This document shows, one piece after another, positions 17,379 through 26,609 of a stretch of 64,000 nucleotides of DNA. The position numbers and the translations under genes were made by a program. The notes under the pieces were generated by a model, which was not told the origin of the DNA, made no database searches, and saw only the letters and a list, made by a program, of their open reading frames with translations. Within the stretch, counting starts at the first letter, position 1. Each line of letters opens with the position of its first letter. Source of the DNA: [Pseudopropionibacterium] massiliense (GTDB lineage Bacteria > Actinomycetota > Actinomycetes > Propionibacteriales > Propionibacteriaceae); contig NZ_LR027842.1 in assembly GCF_900607225.1 (NCBI RefSeq), positions 2,982,464 to 3,046,463 on the forward strand. The letters run 5' to 3'.

Positions 17379-18875
17379 ATGAAAGCTGCTTCATCGCGCG
17401 CCAGGGCGCGGAAGCTCCTGGCATCAGTGGCCGCAGCCCTTGCGGCAACCCTTACCCTCGGCACGCCCACGGCCCAGGCCGAGGACCACTCGAACAGCTA
17501 CCCGGAGGGCTACCCGAAGGTCGGCGCGAGCAGCGAGAGCATGGCCGGTTTCTGGTTGAACGTCAAGAAACAGGACGGCACCTCGGGTCACGTCATGCCC
17601 AACCTGTTCACCGTGCACACCTCGGCGAGCAAGGAAGGCGCCATCAAGGCCTACTGCATCGAACTCGACGTCAACATCAAGTACGAGTCCGACCTCCGCG
17701 TCGGCGACTGGAAGGACTTCCCGGGCACCAACAAGTTCAAGGACAATGCCGATGTGCAGTCCAAGGTCGCATGGATAGCCCAGCGCAGTTACCCCCAGAC
17801 CGACCTGGCCCAGCTCATCCAGACCACCAGCATCGCAGGCCTGACCGAGCAGGAGGCCATCACCGCCACCCAGGCGGCCATCTGGCATTTCACCAACGAC
17901 TACCAGTGGTCGGGCCTGAAGGACGCCGACCAGGCGGCGACGGCCCGCGTCCAGCAGCTGTACACGTACCTGACCGGGCAGAACAACACCGGCCTGAAGG
18001 AAACCCCGCAGCCCACCGTCGAGGCCCAGGGCAGCAGCATCTCCTTCACCCGCAGCGAGAACGGCTCCGAGGGCAAGGTCGGCCCGATCCGCTTCACGTC
18101 CACCCAGAGCACCTTCAAGCTGACCAGCGAACTCAAGTACGAACTGGTCAACGCGCAGGGCGCCAAGGTCGACGTCAACGCCGTTCCCGTCGACACCGAT
18201 CTGTACCTCAAGGTTCCGGCCGACATGACCTCGGGCGAGCAGGAATTCAAGGCCTCCGTCACGGGCAGCATCTACGCCGGCAAGCTGCTCATCACCAAGG
18301 ACGCGGTCGCCGGCGGCCCCCACGGTCAGACCATCATCATCGGCTCCAACAAGGAGGTCACCACCGAGGTCCAGGGCAAGATCAGCTGGTCCGTCACCCA
18401 GCAGACCACCCCGCCCGGAACCCCCTGCCAGCCCAACGGCTCGGAGACCAGCCAGACCGGTAACAACCGCTCCGCCAACGGCACGGAGACCAACCAGACC
18501 GGCAACAACCGCTCCCCCAACGGCGGCACGGAGACCAGCCACCCCACCAGCACGGAGACCAGCCAGACCGGCAACAACTGCGCCACCAACGGCACGGAAG
18601 CCAACCAGACCGGCAACAACCGCTCCGGAAACGGCTCGGAAGCCAACCAGACCGGCAACAACCGCCCCGGAAACGGCTCGGAAGCCAACCAGACCGGCAA
18701 CAACCGCTCCGGAAACGGCTCGGAAGCCAACCAGACCGGCAAAAACTGCGCCCCCAACGGCAACACGGAGACCAGTCGGCCGGCCACGACCGCCACGACC
18801 ACTGTGACGGCACCGGCTCCCGCCGATCCCCCGGCCATCCGCAAGCCGGGCCTGCCGAAGACCGGCAACAACTGA
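17379..18875 (+). CDS. Secreted thioester-domain (TQXA) surface protein, copy A
   Basis: A 498-residue secreted protein. A twin-stage signal peptide (basic SRARARK, then an Ala/Leu core, cut after AQA-ED near residue 34) is followed by a TQXA thioester domain. Cys93 in AYCIELD and Gln165 in ATQAAIWHFTN should form the internal Cys-Gln thioester used for covalent adhesion. A beta-rich domain follows to about residue 345, then 42-bp repeats encoding a 14-residue unit (EANQTGNNRSGNGS). The C-terminus is GLPKTGNN and stops there: an LPXTG-like motif without the expected hydrophobic helix or basic tail. Promoter, signal and terminator are shared with the next gene. Confidence 0.85.
   Translation: MKAASSRARARKLLASVAAALAATLTLGTPTAQAEDHSNSYPEGYPKVGASSESMAGFWLNVKKQDGTSGHVMPNLFTVHTSASKEGAIKAYCIELDVNIKYESDLRVGDWKDFPGTNKFKDNADVQSKVAWIAQRSYPQTDLAQLIQTTSIAGLTEQEAITATQAAIWHFTNDYQWSGLKDADQAATARVQQLYTYLTGQNNTGLKETPQPTVEAQGSSISFTRSENGSEGKVGPIRFTSTQSTFKLTSELKYELVNAQGAKVDVNAVPVDTDLYLKVPADMTSGEQEFKASVTGSIYAGKLLITKDAVAGGPHGQTIIIGSNKEVTTEVQGKISWSVTQQTTPPGTPCQPNGSETSQTGNNRSANGTETNQTGNNRSPNGGTETSHPTSTETSQTGNNCATNGTEANQTGNNRSGNGSEANQTGNNRPGNGSEANQTGNNRSGNGSEANQTGKNCAPNGNTETSRPATTATTTVTAPAPADPPAIRKPGLPKTGNN
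18438..18759 (+). repeat. 42-bp tandem repeats coding for Asn/Thr/Gly units
   Basis: Seven or eight units of about 42 bases, the last four nearly identical, coding for a 14-residue motif of the form GSEANQTGNNRSGN. One unit is shortened and contains PTST. In-frame repeats of this kind vary in copy number by recombination and form the stalk of the thioester protein. The final LPKTGNN of the protein itself looks like part of a unit (xTGNN). Confidence 0.8.
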
Positions 18876-18889
18876 CAACCCCCAGAAGC

Positions 18890-18923
18890 GAGAAGGGGCC
18901 GGGCAGCTGCCCGGCCCCTTCTC
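18890..18923. terminator. Perfect 34-bp palindrome ending thioester gene A
   Basis: GAGAAGGGGCCGGGCAG joins directly to its exact complement, giving 17 + 17 bases with no designed loop, 14 bases after the stop of gene A. A nearly identical structure follows gene B at 20575-20605. Each could terminate transcription in both directions. Confidence 0.75.
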
Positions 18924-19059
18924 ACGTTCAGCAGTCTTCCTCGCCGTCCGAACCCGAGGAGACGATAGTTGAAGATTTTCCGTAGTACTTTCGGCCAGAA
19001 CCCCTTGCCATCCTCAATCGACGCCACCGCCGACACGCCCGGACACACATGATGCAAAC

Positions 19060-19253
19060 TTCAATTAACCAAAGCGGGCGCCGTTCGCGCAGGAACGACG
19101 TCCGTCAGGGGAACCTATGGCACCCTCCCTCCCTAAAGTGCATCCACATGGGTTATAGTTCGCCAAGCGACTCTGTGAGGAGACCGTCAGCGACCTGTCC
19201 ACAGGCCGTGACCCTCCGACGAGCCGTGAACCCCTAAAGAATTGAGGAAGTTC
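19060..19253 (+). promoter_or_regulatory. Promoter/5' UTR of thioester gene B
   Basis: TTCAATTAACCAAAGC at 19060 and TGGGTTATAGT at 19149 match the blocks before copy A, with the same 88-base spacing. TATAGT is a good -10. The leader ends in CCTAAAGAATTGAGGAAGTT before the ATG at 19254, as in copy A. The rest of the 18.9-19.25 kb gap shows no gene. Confidence 0.5.
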
Positions 19254-20672
19254 ATGAAGGCTGCTTCATCGCGGACCAGGACGCGCAAGTTCCTGGCATT
19301 CGCCGCCACGACGCTGGCGGCCACCCTCGCCTTCGGCACCCCGACGTCAGCACGCGCAGACGATTCAGGCTTCAAGTACCCCGAGGGTTACCCGAAGCTC
19401 GGAACCACCCAGGAAGGTTTCTACGGCTTCAATGTGAAGAACAAGGGAAACCGGACCGTTCCCACCCAGCTGTTCAGCGTCCACACCCGCGAGGGCAAGG
19501 ATGCCACCATCAAGGCCTACTGCATCGAACTCGATGTCGGCGTGAAATTCAGCTCCGACCTGACGGTCGGCGACTGGAAGGACTTCCCGGGCACCAACAA
19601 CTTCAAGGGCAACGCCGAGGTGCAGGCCAAGGTTGCCTGGATCGCCCAGCGCAGCTACCCGCAGACCGATCTCAAGGTGGTCGCCGAGGCAGCCGGCGTG
19701 GCCGGCCTGACCGACAAGGAGGCCGTCACCGCCACCCAGTCGGCCATCTGGCACTTCACCAACAATTTCGAGTACACCGGCGTCACCGGCGCTGTCGGCG
19801 AGGCCTCCTCCACCCGGATCCAGAAACTCTACGAGTACCTGATCAGCGAGAAGAACGTCGGCATGAAGGAGACCGCGCGGCCCACCATCGAGTTCAAGGG
19901 CTCGGTCAGCAGCTCCTTCAAGCCCGGCGACAAGGTCGGACCGCTGCGCTTCGAGTCCAACCAGGCCACCATCAAGGTGACGAACAAGCTCGAGTACGAC
20001 CTGGTCGACGCCAATGGCGGCAAGGTTGATCTCAACGCCGTTCCCACCGGCACCGACCTGTACCTCAACGTCCCCGCCGAGGTGAAGTCGGGCGAGCAGA
20101 AGTTCGACATCAGCGCCACCGGCAGCGTCTACGCCGGCAAGCTGCTCATCACCAAGGGCGCCACCGTCGAACGGCACAGCCAGACCATCATCATCGGTTC
20201 CAATACCGACGTGACGGTCAGCGGCACCGCCTCGTTCAAGTGGGAGGTCGTTCCGCCCGCGGCACCCACCCCGCCGGCGTCCACCTCGACCCCGCCCGCC
20301 CTGAAACCACCCGCCGGCAGCGGAAACCACTCCGCCGCGGCACCCACCCACCGGCAGCGGGACCACCCGCAGGGAGACCACCCCGCCGCAGCGCAGACCA
20401 CCCTGCCGGCAGCGGAGACCACCCGCCGCGGCGGAGACCACGCCCGCGGCGGCACCCACCCGTCGGATCCCGGTGATCGCGGAACCGATCACCCGACTCC
20501 ACCGTCACCGCCGGCCTCAGCCGACACCCTCTCCAGGCTGGCGCCGAGACCGGCAGCAACTGATCACCCTGATGGAAAGGGGCCGGGCAGCTGCCCGGCC
20601 CTTCCGTCCCGTCGGGAACCTTTCATCACTCGTCTTCGGGGCGCCGGACAGCACCACCCGCAACGTCGTTGA
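19254..20672 (+). CDS. Thioester-domain surface protein, copy B, C-terminus frameshifted
   Basis: Paralogue of the preceding gene over signal peptide, thioester domain and beta-rich domain. The thioester pair is Cys90 (AYCIELD) and Gln162 (ATQSAIWHFTN), with the same 72-residue spacing. The ATG at 19254 is preferred over an in-frame TTG 12 bases earlier because the leader matches copy A. After about residue 345 the Pro/Thr-rich stalk loses sense. An alternative frame near 20500-20563 reads TVTA, and a split reading gives LAETGSN followed by a stop at 20561-20563, just like LPKTGNN in copy A. The open frame instead runs on through the terminator hairpin to 20672. Indels in the repeat region have therefore removed the original end. 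Confidence 0.75.
   Translation: MKAASSRTRTRKFLAFAATTLAATLAFGTPTSARADDSGFKYPEGYPKLGTTQEGFYGFNVKNKGNRTVPTQLFSVHTREGKDATIKAYCIELDVGVKFSSDLTVGDWKDFPGTNNFKGNAEVQAKVAWIAQRSYPQTDLKVVAEAAGVAGLTDKEAVTATQSAIWHFTNNFEYTGVTGAVGEASSTRIQKLYEYLISEKNVGMKETARPTIEFKGSVSSSFKPGDKVGPLRFESNQATIKVTNKLEYDLVDANGGKVDLNAVPTGTDLYLNVPAEVKSGEQKFDISATGSVYAGKLLITKGATVERHSQTIIIGSNTDVTVSGTASFKWEVVPPAAPTPPASTSTPPALKPPAGSGNHSAAAPTHRQRDHPQGDHPAAAQTTLPAAETTRRGGDHARGGTHPSDPGDRGTDHPTPPSPPASADTLSRLAPRPAATDHPDGKGPGSCPALPSRREPFITRLRGAGQHHPQRR
20575..20605. terminator. Palindromic terminator of thioester gene B
   Basis: GGAAAGGGGCCGGGCAG followed at once by CTGCCCGGCCCTTCC, a near copy of the palindrome after gene A. It begins 12 bases after the ancestral stop at 20561-20563 but lies inside the frameshifted reading frame, which supports the frameshift interpretation. 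Confidence 0.7.
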
Positions 20673-20696
20673 CATGCGTGTGACGCATGTCAACGA
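20666..20696. promoter_or_regulatory. 14-bp inverted repeat over a promoter, likely operator
   Basis: TCGTTGACATGCGT (20666-20679), loop GTG, and its exact complement (20683-20696). The left arm contains TTGACA, a perfect -35 hexamer, and the AP-endonuclease-like gene starts at 20730. A repressor bound here would block that promoter. It does not match a LexA box. Confidence 0.5.
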
Positions 20697-20729
20697 CAAT
20701 CGCCCCCCAACAGGACCTAGGCTGGGCCC

Positions 20730-21512
20730 ATGCTGATAGGTGCTCATGTTGACGCGGACGCCGCGATCGCGCAGGCCATCACCCTGGGGGCGGACATCGC
20801 CCAGGTGACCCTCGGCGACCCGCAGTCGTGGAGGAAACCCACCGTCCCCGGCGACGGGGCCGCCGCCCTGAGGTCGCAGGCCGAGGATGCCGGGATCGGG
20901 CTCTACGTGCACGCCGCGTACGTCATAAACGTCGCCTCCACCAACAACCGCATCCGCATCCCGTCGCGGAAACTGCTGCAGCAGACCATCGACGCGGCCG
21001 CCGGGATCGGGGCGCGCGGCGTGATCGTCCACGGCGGTCACGTCACCGCCGACGAGGACCAGCGGATCGGCTACGAAAACTGGCGCAAGTGCGTCGACGG
21101 CCTCGATCTGAAGGTGCCGATCCTCATCGAGAACACCGCGGGCGGCAAGAAGGCGATGATGCGATACCTCGAATCCATCCGCGACCTGTGGTCGACCCTG
21201 GAGAGTTCCGACAACCTGGGCGACGTCGGCCTCTGCCTGGACACCTGCCACGCGCACGCAGCCGGCCTGGACCTGACCACCGTTGTGAAGGACCTGCGGG
21301 GCATCACCGGCCGCATCGACCTGGTCCACTGCAACGACTCCCGCGACGCGGCCGGTTCCGGGCGCGACCGCCACGCCCCCCTGCACCGCGGCCAGCTCGA
21401 CCCGGAGGTCCTCATCGCCCTGCTGCGCGACGCCGACGCCCCGGTCATGCTGGAAACCCCACCGGAGAACCACGCGGAGGAGATCGCCTGGCTGCGGGAA
21501 CAGCTGGACTGA
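20730..21512 (+). CDS. nfo: Endonuclease IV-like AP endonuclease
   Basis: A 260-residue TIM-barrel protein of the AP endonuclease 2 family. Metal-ligand motifs occur in order: GAHV at the start, YVHAAY, VHGGHV near residue 94, ENTAGG near 134, DTCHAHA near 172, HCNDSRD near 203, a long GSGRDRH-PLHRG near 213, and the final glutamate in METPPE. These would hold the three-zinc centre that cleaves DNA at abasic sites. It is shorter than typical Nfo (about 280). The upstream palindrome over the promoter suggests regulation. It ends convergent with aspA. Confidence 0.85.
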   Translation: MLIGAHVDADAAIAQAITLGADIAQVTLGDPQSWRKPTVPGDGAAALRSQAEDAGIGLYVHAAYVINVASTNNRIRIPSRKLLQQTIDAAAGIGARGVIVHGGHVTADEDQRIGYENWRKCVDGLDLKVPILIENTAGGKKAMMRYLESIRDLWSTLESSDNLGDVGLCLDTCHAHAAGLDLTTVVKDLRGITGRIDLVHCNDSRDAAGSGRDRHAPLHRGQLDPEVLIALLRDADAPVMLETPPENHAEEIAWLREQLD

Positions 21513-21525
21513 GGAGATATCCGGT

Positions 21526-21607
21526 GGGTTCCCCCGGCTGCGCGGCACTCAACCCGTTTTCCGGTCCGGGAAACCGCGTTTTCGGGGTTGAGTGCTGCAG
21601 AACCCGG
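21526..21607. repeat. Dispersed palindromic element, copy 2
   Basis: Arms around GCGGCACTCAACCC (about 21541-21554) and GGGTTGAGTGCTGC (21585-21598), extended outward by GGGTTCC/AACCCGG, share the CACTCAAC core with copies at 6482 and 59131. It occupies the gap between two convergent genes (AP endonuclease and aspartase). Confidence 0.65.
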
Positions 21608-21618
21608 GCTGCCGCCGC

Positions 21619-23037
21619 TCAGGCCTTCCCCGCGACCTTCTGCTCCCCCGGGTGGCCGGAGAGGTTCTCGAAGGACAGCAGCCGATCCACCGTGATCTCG
21701 TCCAGCAGACCTTTCTCCAGGACGATGTCGCGCACCGACTTGCCCGACCTGGCGGCCTCCCGGCCCACCTCGTCGCCCGCCCGGTGCCCGATGTAGTCGT
21801 TGAGGAGGGTGACCACCGAGATCGACCCGCGCACGTAGCGTTCGCAGACGTCCTCGTTGGCGGTGATGCCGTCGACGCAACGGGTCCGCAGCACGTCGCA
21901 ACCCGACTTGAGCAGCCGGATCGACTCGAACAGCGCCTGCGCGATCACCGGCTCCATGGCGTTGAGCTGCAACTGTCCCGCCTCGGCCCCGAGCCCGACG
22001 GTGAAGTCGTTGCCGCGCACCTTGTAGGTGATCTGGTTGACCACCTCCGGGATGACGGGGTTGACCTTGGCGGGCATGATCGAACTGCCCGCCTGCATCG
22101 CGGGCAGGTTGATCTCGTTGAGTCCGGCGCGCGGCCCGGAACTGAGCAGCCGCAGGTCGTTGCAGATCTTCGACAGCTTCGTCGCAAGGCGTTTGCACGC
22201 GGCGTGGGCCATCACGTAGGCGCCGGTGTCAGAGGTGGCCTCGATCAGGTCGGCGGCGGTGACGAAAGGCCGTCCCGTGATCTCGCAGAGGTGTTTCACG
22301 GCCAGTTCCCGGTATCCGGGCGGGGCGTTCAGCCCGGTGCCGATCGCCGTAGCACCCAGGTTGATCTCCAGCAGCAGCGACCGCGCGTAGTCGAGGTGAC
22401 GCAGCTCCTCCTCCAGGTTCACCGCGAAGGCCGTGAACTCCTGCCCCAGGGTCATCGGCACAGCGTCCTGCAGCTGGGTGCGCCCGAGCTTGAGGATGTG
22501 CTCGAACTCCTCGCCCTTGTCGTAGAAGGAATCCGAGAGGTCCTCCACCGCGTGCGACAACTCCCCGAACACGTGGTCCAGGGCCACCCGGAAACCCGTC
22601 GGGAAGGTGTCGTTGGTGGACTGGCCGTGGTTGACGTGGTCGTTGGGATCGACGATGTCGTAGCGGCCCTTCGAGAATCCCAGATGCTCCAGCGCCAGGT
22701 TCGCCAGCACCTCGTTGGTGTTCATGTTCACCGACGTCCCCGCGCCACCCTGGAAGACGTCGATCGGGAACTGATCCATGCACCGCCCCTTGACCAGCAC
22801 CTCGTCGCAGGCCTGGAGAATCGCCCGCGCCACCCAGCCGGGCAGGACGCCGAGTTCACGATTCGCCAGCGCCGCCGCCTTCTTCACCTGAACCATTCCG
22901 CGAATCAACTCGGGGACCGAGTTCACGGTGACACCCGAGATGGGGAAGTTCTCGATGGCTCTCAACGTGTGAATGCCGTACCAGGCGTCGTCAGGGACTT
23001 GACGATCGCCGAGCAGGTCGGTCTCGGTGCGCGACAT
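21619..23037 (-). CDS. aspA: Aspartate ammonia-lyase
   Basis: A 472-residue enzyme of the fumarase/aspartase superfamily that converts aspartate to fumarate and ammonia. The superfamily signature [15 protein letters not shown] is intact (loop serine in SS), and '[11 protein letters not shown]' (substrate site) and '[16 protein letters not shown]' are present. The opening '[21 protein letters not shown]' distinguishes aspartase from fumarase. In a propionic-acid type fermentation it feeds fumarate to the reductive branch and ATP-yielding fumarate respiration. It is divergent from pta, with about 200 bases between. Confidence 0.95.
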   Translation of the reverse strand: MSRTETDLLGDRQVPDDAWYGIHTLRAIENFPISGVTVNSVPELIRGMVQVKKAAALANRELGVLPGWVARAILQACDEVLVKGRCMDQFPIDVFQGGAGTSVNMNTNEVLANLALEHLGFSKGRYDIVDPNDHVNHGQSTNDTFPTGFRVALDHVFGELSHAVEDLSDSFYDKGEEFEHILKLGRTQLQDAVPMTLGQEFTAFAVNLEEELRHLDYARSLLLEINLGATAIGTGLNAPPGYRELAVKHLCEITGRPFVTAADLIEATSDTGAYVMAHAACKRLATKLSKICNDLRLLSSGPRAGLNEINLPAMQAGSSIMPAKVNPVIPEVVNQITYKVRGNDFTVGLGAEAGQLQLNAMEPVIAQALFESIRLLKSGCDVLRTRCVDGITANEDVCERYVRGSISVVTLLNDYIGHRAGDEVGREAARSGKSVRDIVLEKGLLDEITVDRLLSFENLSGHPGEQKVAGKA

Positions 23038-23239
23038 TGCCTTCCTTTCGGAGTTATCCTCCCGACGAAACCCCGCGGGCAGGGGGTGGGAGCAACGCTA
23101 CCGGAGTCGGTGCGGCTGCGTGGCCCGGGACGGTGTCTTCTTCCGTTCCGCGAGACGATCGGTCGACGCGCGCAACGGGTGTGGACGCCACGGCCGGGTC
23201 GGCACCGCACGTCCTTCGACGAGTCGCTAGGCTTGGCCC

Positions 23240-25300
23240 GTGACCAGATGCGTTTACATTGCTTCATCGGAGTGGCAGGTCAGCAAGAGCGCCATCGCTC
23301 TGGGCGTGCTGGAGTTGTTCGCGCGCCAAGTCCGCTCGGCCGGTTTCTTCCGCCCGTTGGTGCAGTCCCTGAAGGAGGACGGCATCACGACGGCGTTGCT
23401 GGCCACCAACACCCTGCGTCGCCAGAACTTCGAGGACAGCGTCGGCGTCAGCTACGAGGACTGGGCCAATGACCCGGAGGCCGCCATCGACACCATCGTC
23501 GCGAAGTACTCCGCGCTGGCGGAGCGTTTCGAGGCGGTCGTGATCGTCGGATCCGACTTCGACGACCTCACCCACGGCACCGAACTGGATCACAACGCCC
23601 TCATCGCCGCCAACCTGAACGCCCCGGTGCTGTACGTGTGCCGCGCATCGGAGAGGTCCGTCGACGAGGTGTGCCGGATGGCGGAGGAGGCCATCGAGGC
23701 CTTCGAGGCTCGCCACAACACCGTCGTCGCCGTCATCGCGACCCGCGCGGAACCCGAGATCAGCGAGGAACTCTCCTCGGCGCTGCGTGAGGTCCGGGAC
23801 GTCCCGGTCTCGGTGTTGTCCGCGAACCCCGTACTCGACGCCCCGTCGGTCGGCCAGCACTTCGAGGCGGTCGACGCGACGCTCTGGCGTGGCAAACCGG
23901 AGAGCCTCAACCGTGAGGCACTGACGACGATCGTCGCGGGCATGAGCCTGCCGAACCTGCTGCCGCGCCTCCAGAAGGAGGCCACGGTCATCGTTCCCGC
24001 CGACCGGCTCGACCTGCTGCCCGCGCTCATCATGGCGCACCGCTCCGCCGCCTACGGCCCCCTGGGGTCGCTGCTGCTGACGGGAGGCTTCGAGATCCCG
24101 GAGGCGGTGGCGACGCTGCTGAGCGACTCCGAGGTCGACCTTCCCATCGGCGCCACCGACAACGACACCTTCTCCACCGCGATCGCGCTGCGGGAGGTCA
24201 GCGGGGTGGCCACCAGTTCGCCACGGAAGGTCGAACTGGCGCGTGCCCTGTTCGACCGGCACGTCGACGAGGAGGCGTTGCTGGCCGCCATCGAGCTGCC
24301 ACGCGCCGAGATCCGCACCCCGAGCATGTTCGAGCACCAGCTGATGCAGATGGCCCGCAGGAACCTGAAACGGATCGTGCTGCCCGAATCCACCGACGAC
24401 CGGGTGCTGACCGCGGCCGACACGGTCCTCAAACGCCACATCGCGGAGATCACCCTCCTCGGCGACCCGGGTGCCATCTCCCGGCGCGCCGCGGAGCTGG
24501 GGCTCAACCTGACCAAGGCCACCGTCGTCGACCCGAGGGACCCGGAGCTGCTGGAGCGCTTCGCCGCCGAGTACGCGAAGCTGCGCGCCCACAAGGGGGT
24601 CACCCTGGAGGCGGCCCGCGAGAAGCTGGCGGACCTGTCCTACTTCGGCACGATGATGGTGCACCTCGGCATGGCCGACGGCATGGTCTCGGGCGCGGTG
24701 AACACCACCGCCAACACCATCCGCCCGTCGCTGGAGTTCGTGAAGACCAAACCGGGCGTCTCCGTCGTCTCCGGTTCCTTCCTCATGGCGATGAGCAACC
24801 GCGTGGTGGTCTACGCCGACTGCGCGGTCAACCCCGATCCGACTCCCGCGCAGCTCGCGGACATCGCGATCTCCTCGGCACAGACCGCCGTCAGCTTCGG
24901 CATCGAGCCGCGCATCGCGATGCTGTCCTACTCGACGGGTGATTCCGGTTTCGGCGCCGACGTCGACAACGTGCGCGAGGCCACCAACCTCGTCCGCGAG
25001 AAGGCCCCCGAACTCAAGGTGGAGGGCCCGATCCAGTTCGACGCGGCCGTCGACGAGGTGGTGGCGGCGAAGAAGATGCCGGGCTCGGAGGTCGCGGGTC
25101 GCGCGACGGTGTTCATCTTCCCGGACCTCAACACCGGCAACAACACCTACAAGGCCGTGCAGCGCACCTCCGGTGCGGTGGCCATCGGCCCCGTCCTCCA
25201 GGGGCTCCGCAAACCCGTCAACGACCTGTCCCGTGGCGCGCTGGTCGACGACATCGTCTCGACGATCACCATCACCGCCATCCAGGCCCAGACGGACTGA
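23240..25300 (+). CDS. pta: Phosphate acetyltransferase, long form
   Basis: A 686-residue enzyme that converts acetyl-CoA and phosphate to acetyl phosphate. It has the long architecture: N-terminal BioD-like P-loop domain (residues 1 to about 210), a middle DRTGG domain to about 360, and the catalytic PTA/PTB domain from MFEHQLMQMARRNLKRIVLPES to the end. GTG start. The acetate kinase gene follows after 60 bases in the same direction, the usual pta-ackA operon, which makes one ATP per acetyl-CoA. Confidence 0.95.
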   Translation: MTRCVYIASSEWQVSKSAIALGVLELFARQVRSAGFFRPLVQSLKEDGITTALLATNTLRRQNFEDSVGVSYEDWANDPEAAIDTIVAKYSALAERFEAVVIVGSDFDDLTHGTELDHNALIAANLNAPVLYVCRASERSVDEVCRMAEEAIEAFEARHNTVVAVIATRAEPEISEELSSALREVRDVPVSVLSANPVLDAPSVGQHFEAVDATLWRGKPESLNREALTTIVAGMSLPNLLPRLQKEATVIVPADRLDLLPALIMAHRSAAYGPLGSLLLTGGFEIPEAVATLLSDSEVDLPIGATDNDTFSTAIALREVSGVATSSPRKVELARALFDRHVDEEALLAAIELPRAEIRTPSMFEHQLMQMARRNLKRIVLPESTDDRVLTAADTVLKRHIAEITLLGDPGAISRRAAELGLNLTKATVVDPRDPELLERFAAEYAKLRAHKGVTLEAAREKLADLSYFGTMMVHLGMADGMVSGAVNTTANTIRPSLEFVKTKPGVSVVSGSFLMAMSNRVVVYADCAVNPDPTPAQLADIAISSAQTAVSFGIEPRIAMLSYSTGDSGFGADVDNVREATNLVREKAPELKVEGPIQFDAAVDEVVAAKKMPGSEVAGRATVFIFPDLNTGNNTYKAVQRTSGAVAIGPVLQGLRKPVNDLSRGALVDDIVSTITITAIQAQTD

Positions 25301-25360
25301 GCCCCGCATCGTCCTGAAGTCCTGAACCCCGTCCGCAACCGACTCCCAAGGAAAGTATCC

Positions 25361-26545
25361 GTGTCCAGTCACATCCTGCTGCTCAACTGCGGCTCCTCGT
25401 CCATGAAGTACCAGCTCTTCGACCCGGAGACGCAGAGCCCGCTCGCGGTAGGCATCGTCGAGCGGATCGGACAGGACGTCGGGAAACTGAAGCACGAGAC
25501 GGGTGGGCAGGAGTTCGTCGAGGAGCAGCCGTTCCCCGACCACACCGCATCGTTCGCCGCCGTCGTCGCGGCCTTCGGGAAGTACGGGCCGTCCCTCGAC
25601 GGGGTGCGGGCCGTCGGACACCGCACCGTCCACGGCGGCTCCACCTTCCAGGAGTCCACGCTCATCACCGACGAGGTGATCGCGAAACTGGTGGAGCTGC
25701 AGGCCCTGGCGCCGCTGCACAACCCCCCGGGGATCGCGGGCATCGAGGCTGCCATGGCGCTGCTGCCCGACGTGCCGCACGTCGCGATCTTCGACACCTC
25801 CTTCTTCGCGACGCTGCCCGCCGAGGCCTACACCTACGCCATCGACAAGGAGGTCGCGAAGAAGTACGAGCTGCGCCGCTACGGCTTCCACGGCACCTCC
25901 CACTCGTACGTGTCGAAGAAGACCGCGGAGGTGCTGGGACGTCCCGTCGAGGACCTGAAGGTCATCGTCTGCCACCTCGGCAACGGCGCCTCCATCTCGG
26001 CCGTCGACGGCGGCCGGGCGGTGGAGACGTCGATGGGCCTGACCCCGCTGCAGGGCCTCGTGATGGGCACCCGCTCCGGTGACGTCGACCCGGGCATCTT
26101 CAAGTTCCTCTCCGACAAGGGCTATTCCATCGACGAGATCGACACGCTGCTGAACAAGCAGTCCGGCATGGGCGGCATGTGCGGCCACACCGACATGCGT
26201 GACGTCGAGGCCCGGATCGACGAGGGCGACGCCGATGCGCGTCTTGCCATGGACGTCTACATCCACCGCCTGATCAGCTACATCGGCGCCTACATCGCGG
26301 TGCTGGGCGGAATCGACGCGGTGGTGTTCACCGCCGGGATCGGCGAGAACGGTGCTCTCGTGCGCGCCGAGGCGTCCAACAGGCTGCGCCACCTCGGTCT
26401 GATCATCGACGAGGAGAAGAACGCGGTCCGCTCCAAGGAACCGCGCGTGATCTCCACCCCCGACTCCCCCGTCACGATCCTCGTGGTCCCCACCAACGAG
26501 GAACTGGCCATGGCCCAGGACACCCTGCGCATCATCGAGGCCTGA
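25361..26545 (+). CDS. ackA: Acetate kinase
   Basis: A 394-residue ASKHA kinase, GTG start with AAGGAAAG ahead. Motifs: LLLNCGSSSMKYQLFD (phosphate 1, with Asn near residue 8 and Ser), VGHRTVHGG, IAIFDTSFFATLP-like region, RRYGFHGTSHSYV near residue 170, HLGNGAS, and VVFTAGIGENG. It converts acetyl phosphate and ADP to acetate and ATP. It is the second gene of the pta-ackA pair and is followed by a strong hairpin at 26565-26609. Confidence 0.96.
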   Translation: MSSHILLLNCGSSSMKYQLFDPETQSPLAVGIVERIGQDVGKLKHETGGQEFVEEQPFPDHTASFAAVVAAFGKYGPSLDGVRAVGHRTVHGGSTFQESTLITDEVIAKLVELQALAPLHNPPGIAGIEAAMALLPDVPHVAIFDTSFFATLPAEAYTYAIDKEVAKKYELRRYGFHGTSHSYVSKKTAEVLGRPVEDLKVIVCHLGNGASISAVDGGRAVETSMGLTPLQGLVMGTRSGDVDPGIFKFLSDKGYSIDEIDTLLNKQSGMGGMCGHTDMRDVEARIDEGDADARLAMDVYIHRLISYIGAYIAVLGGIDAVVFTAGIGENGALVRAEASNRLRHLGLIIDEEKNAVRSKEPRVISTPDSPVTILVVPTNEELAMAQDTLRIIEA

Positions 26546-26564
26546 GCCGCCCCACGTCACCTTG

Positions 26565-26609
26565 TTCGAGCCGACACCGGCTCGCTCTGCGAGCCGGTGT
26601 CGGCTCGAA
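26565..26609. terminator. 20-bp perfect hairpin after ackA
   Basis: TTCGAGCCGACACCGGCTCG (26565-26584), loop CTCTG, and its exact complement (26590-26609), 20 bases after the ackA stop. It belongs to the same GAGCCG/GGTTTCGA repeat family as the elements at 17.0, 31.3 and 48.6 kb. A further degenerate unit lies at 26645-26705 (GGTTTCGACACG to CTCAACCAGCTTCGA). Confidence 0.65.

Noticed and set aside
18438-18759. 42-bp tandem units considered as a CRISPR or satellite
   Set aside because: They are in frame, have no spacers, and encode the stalk of the thioester protein.
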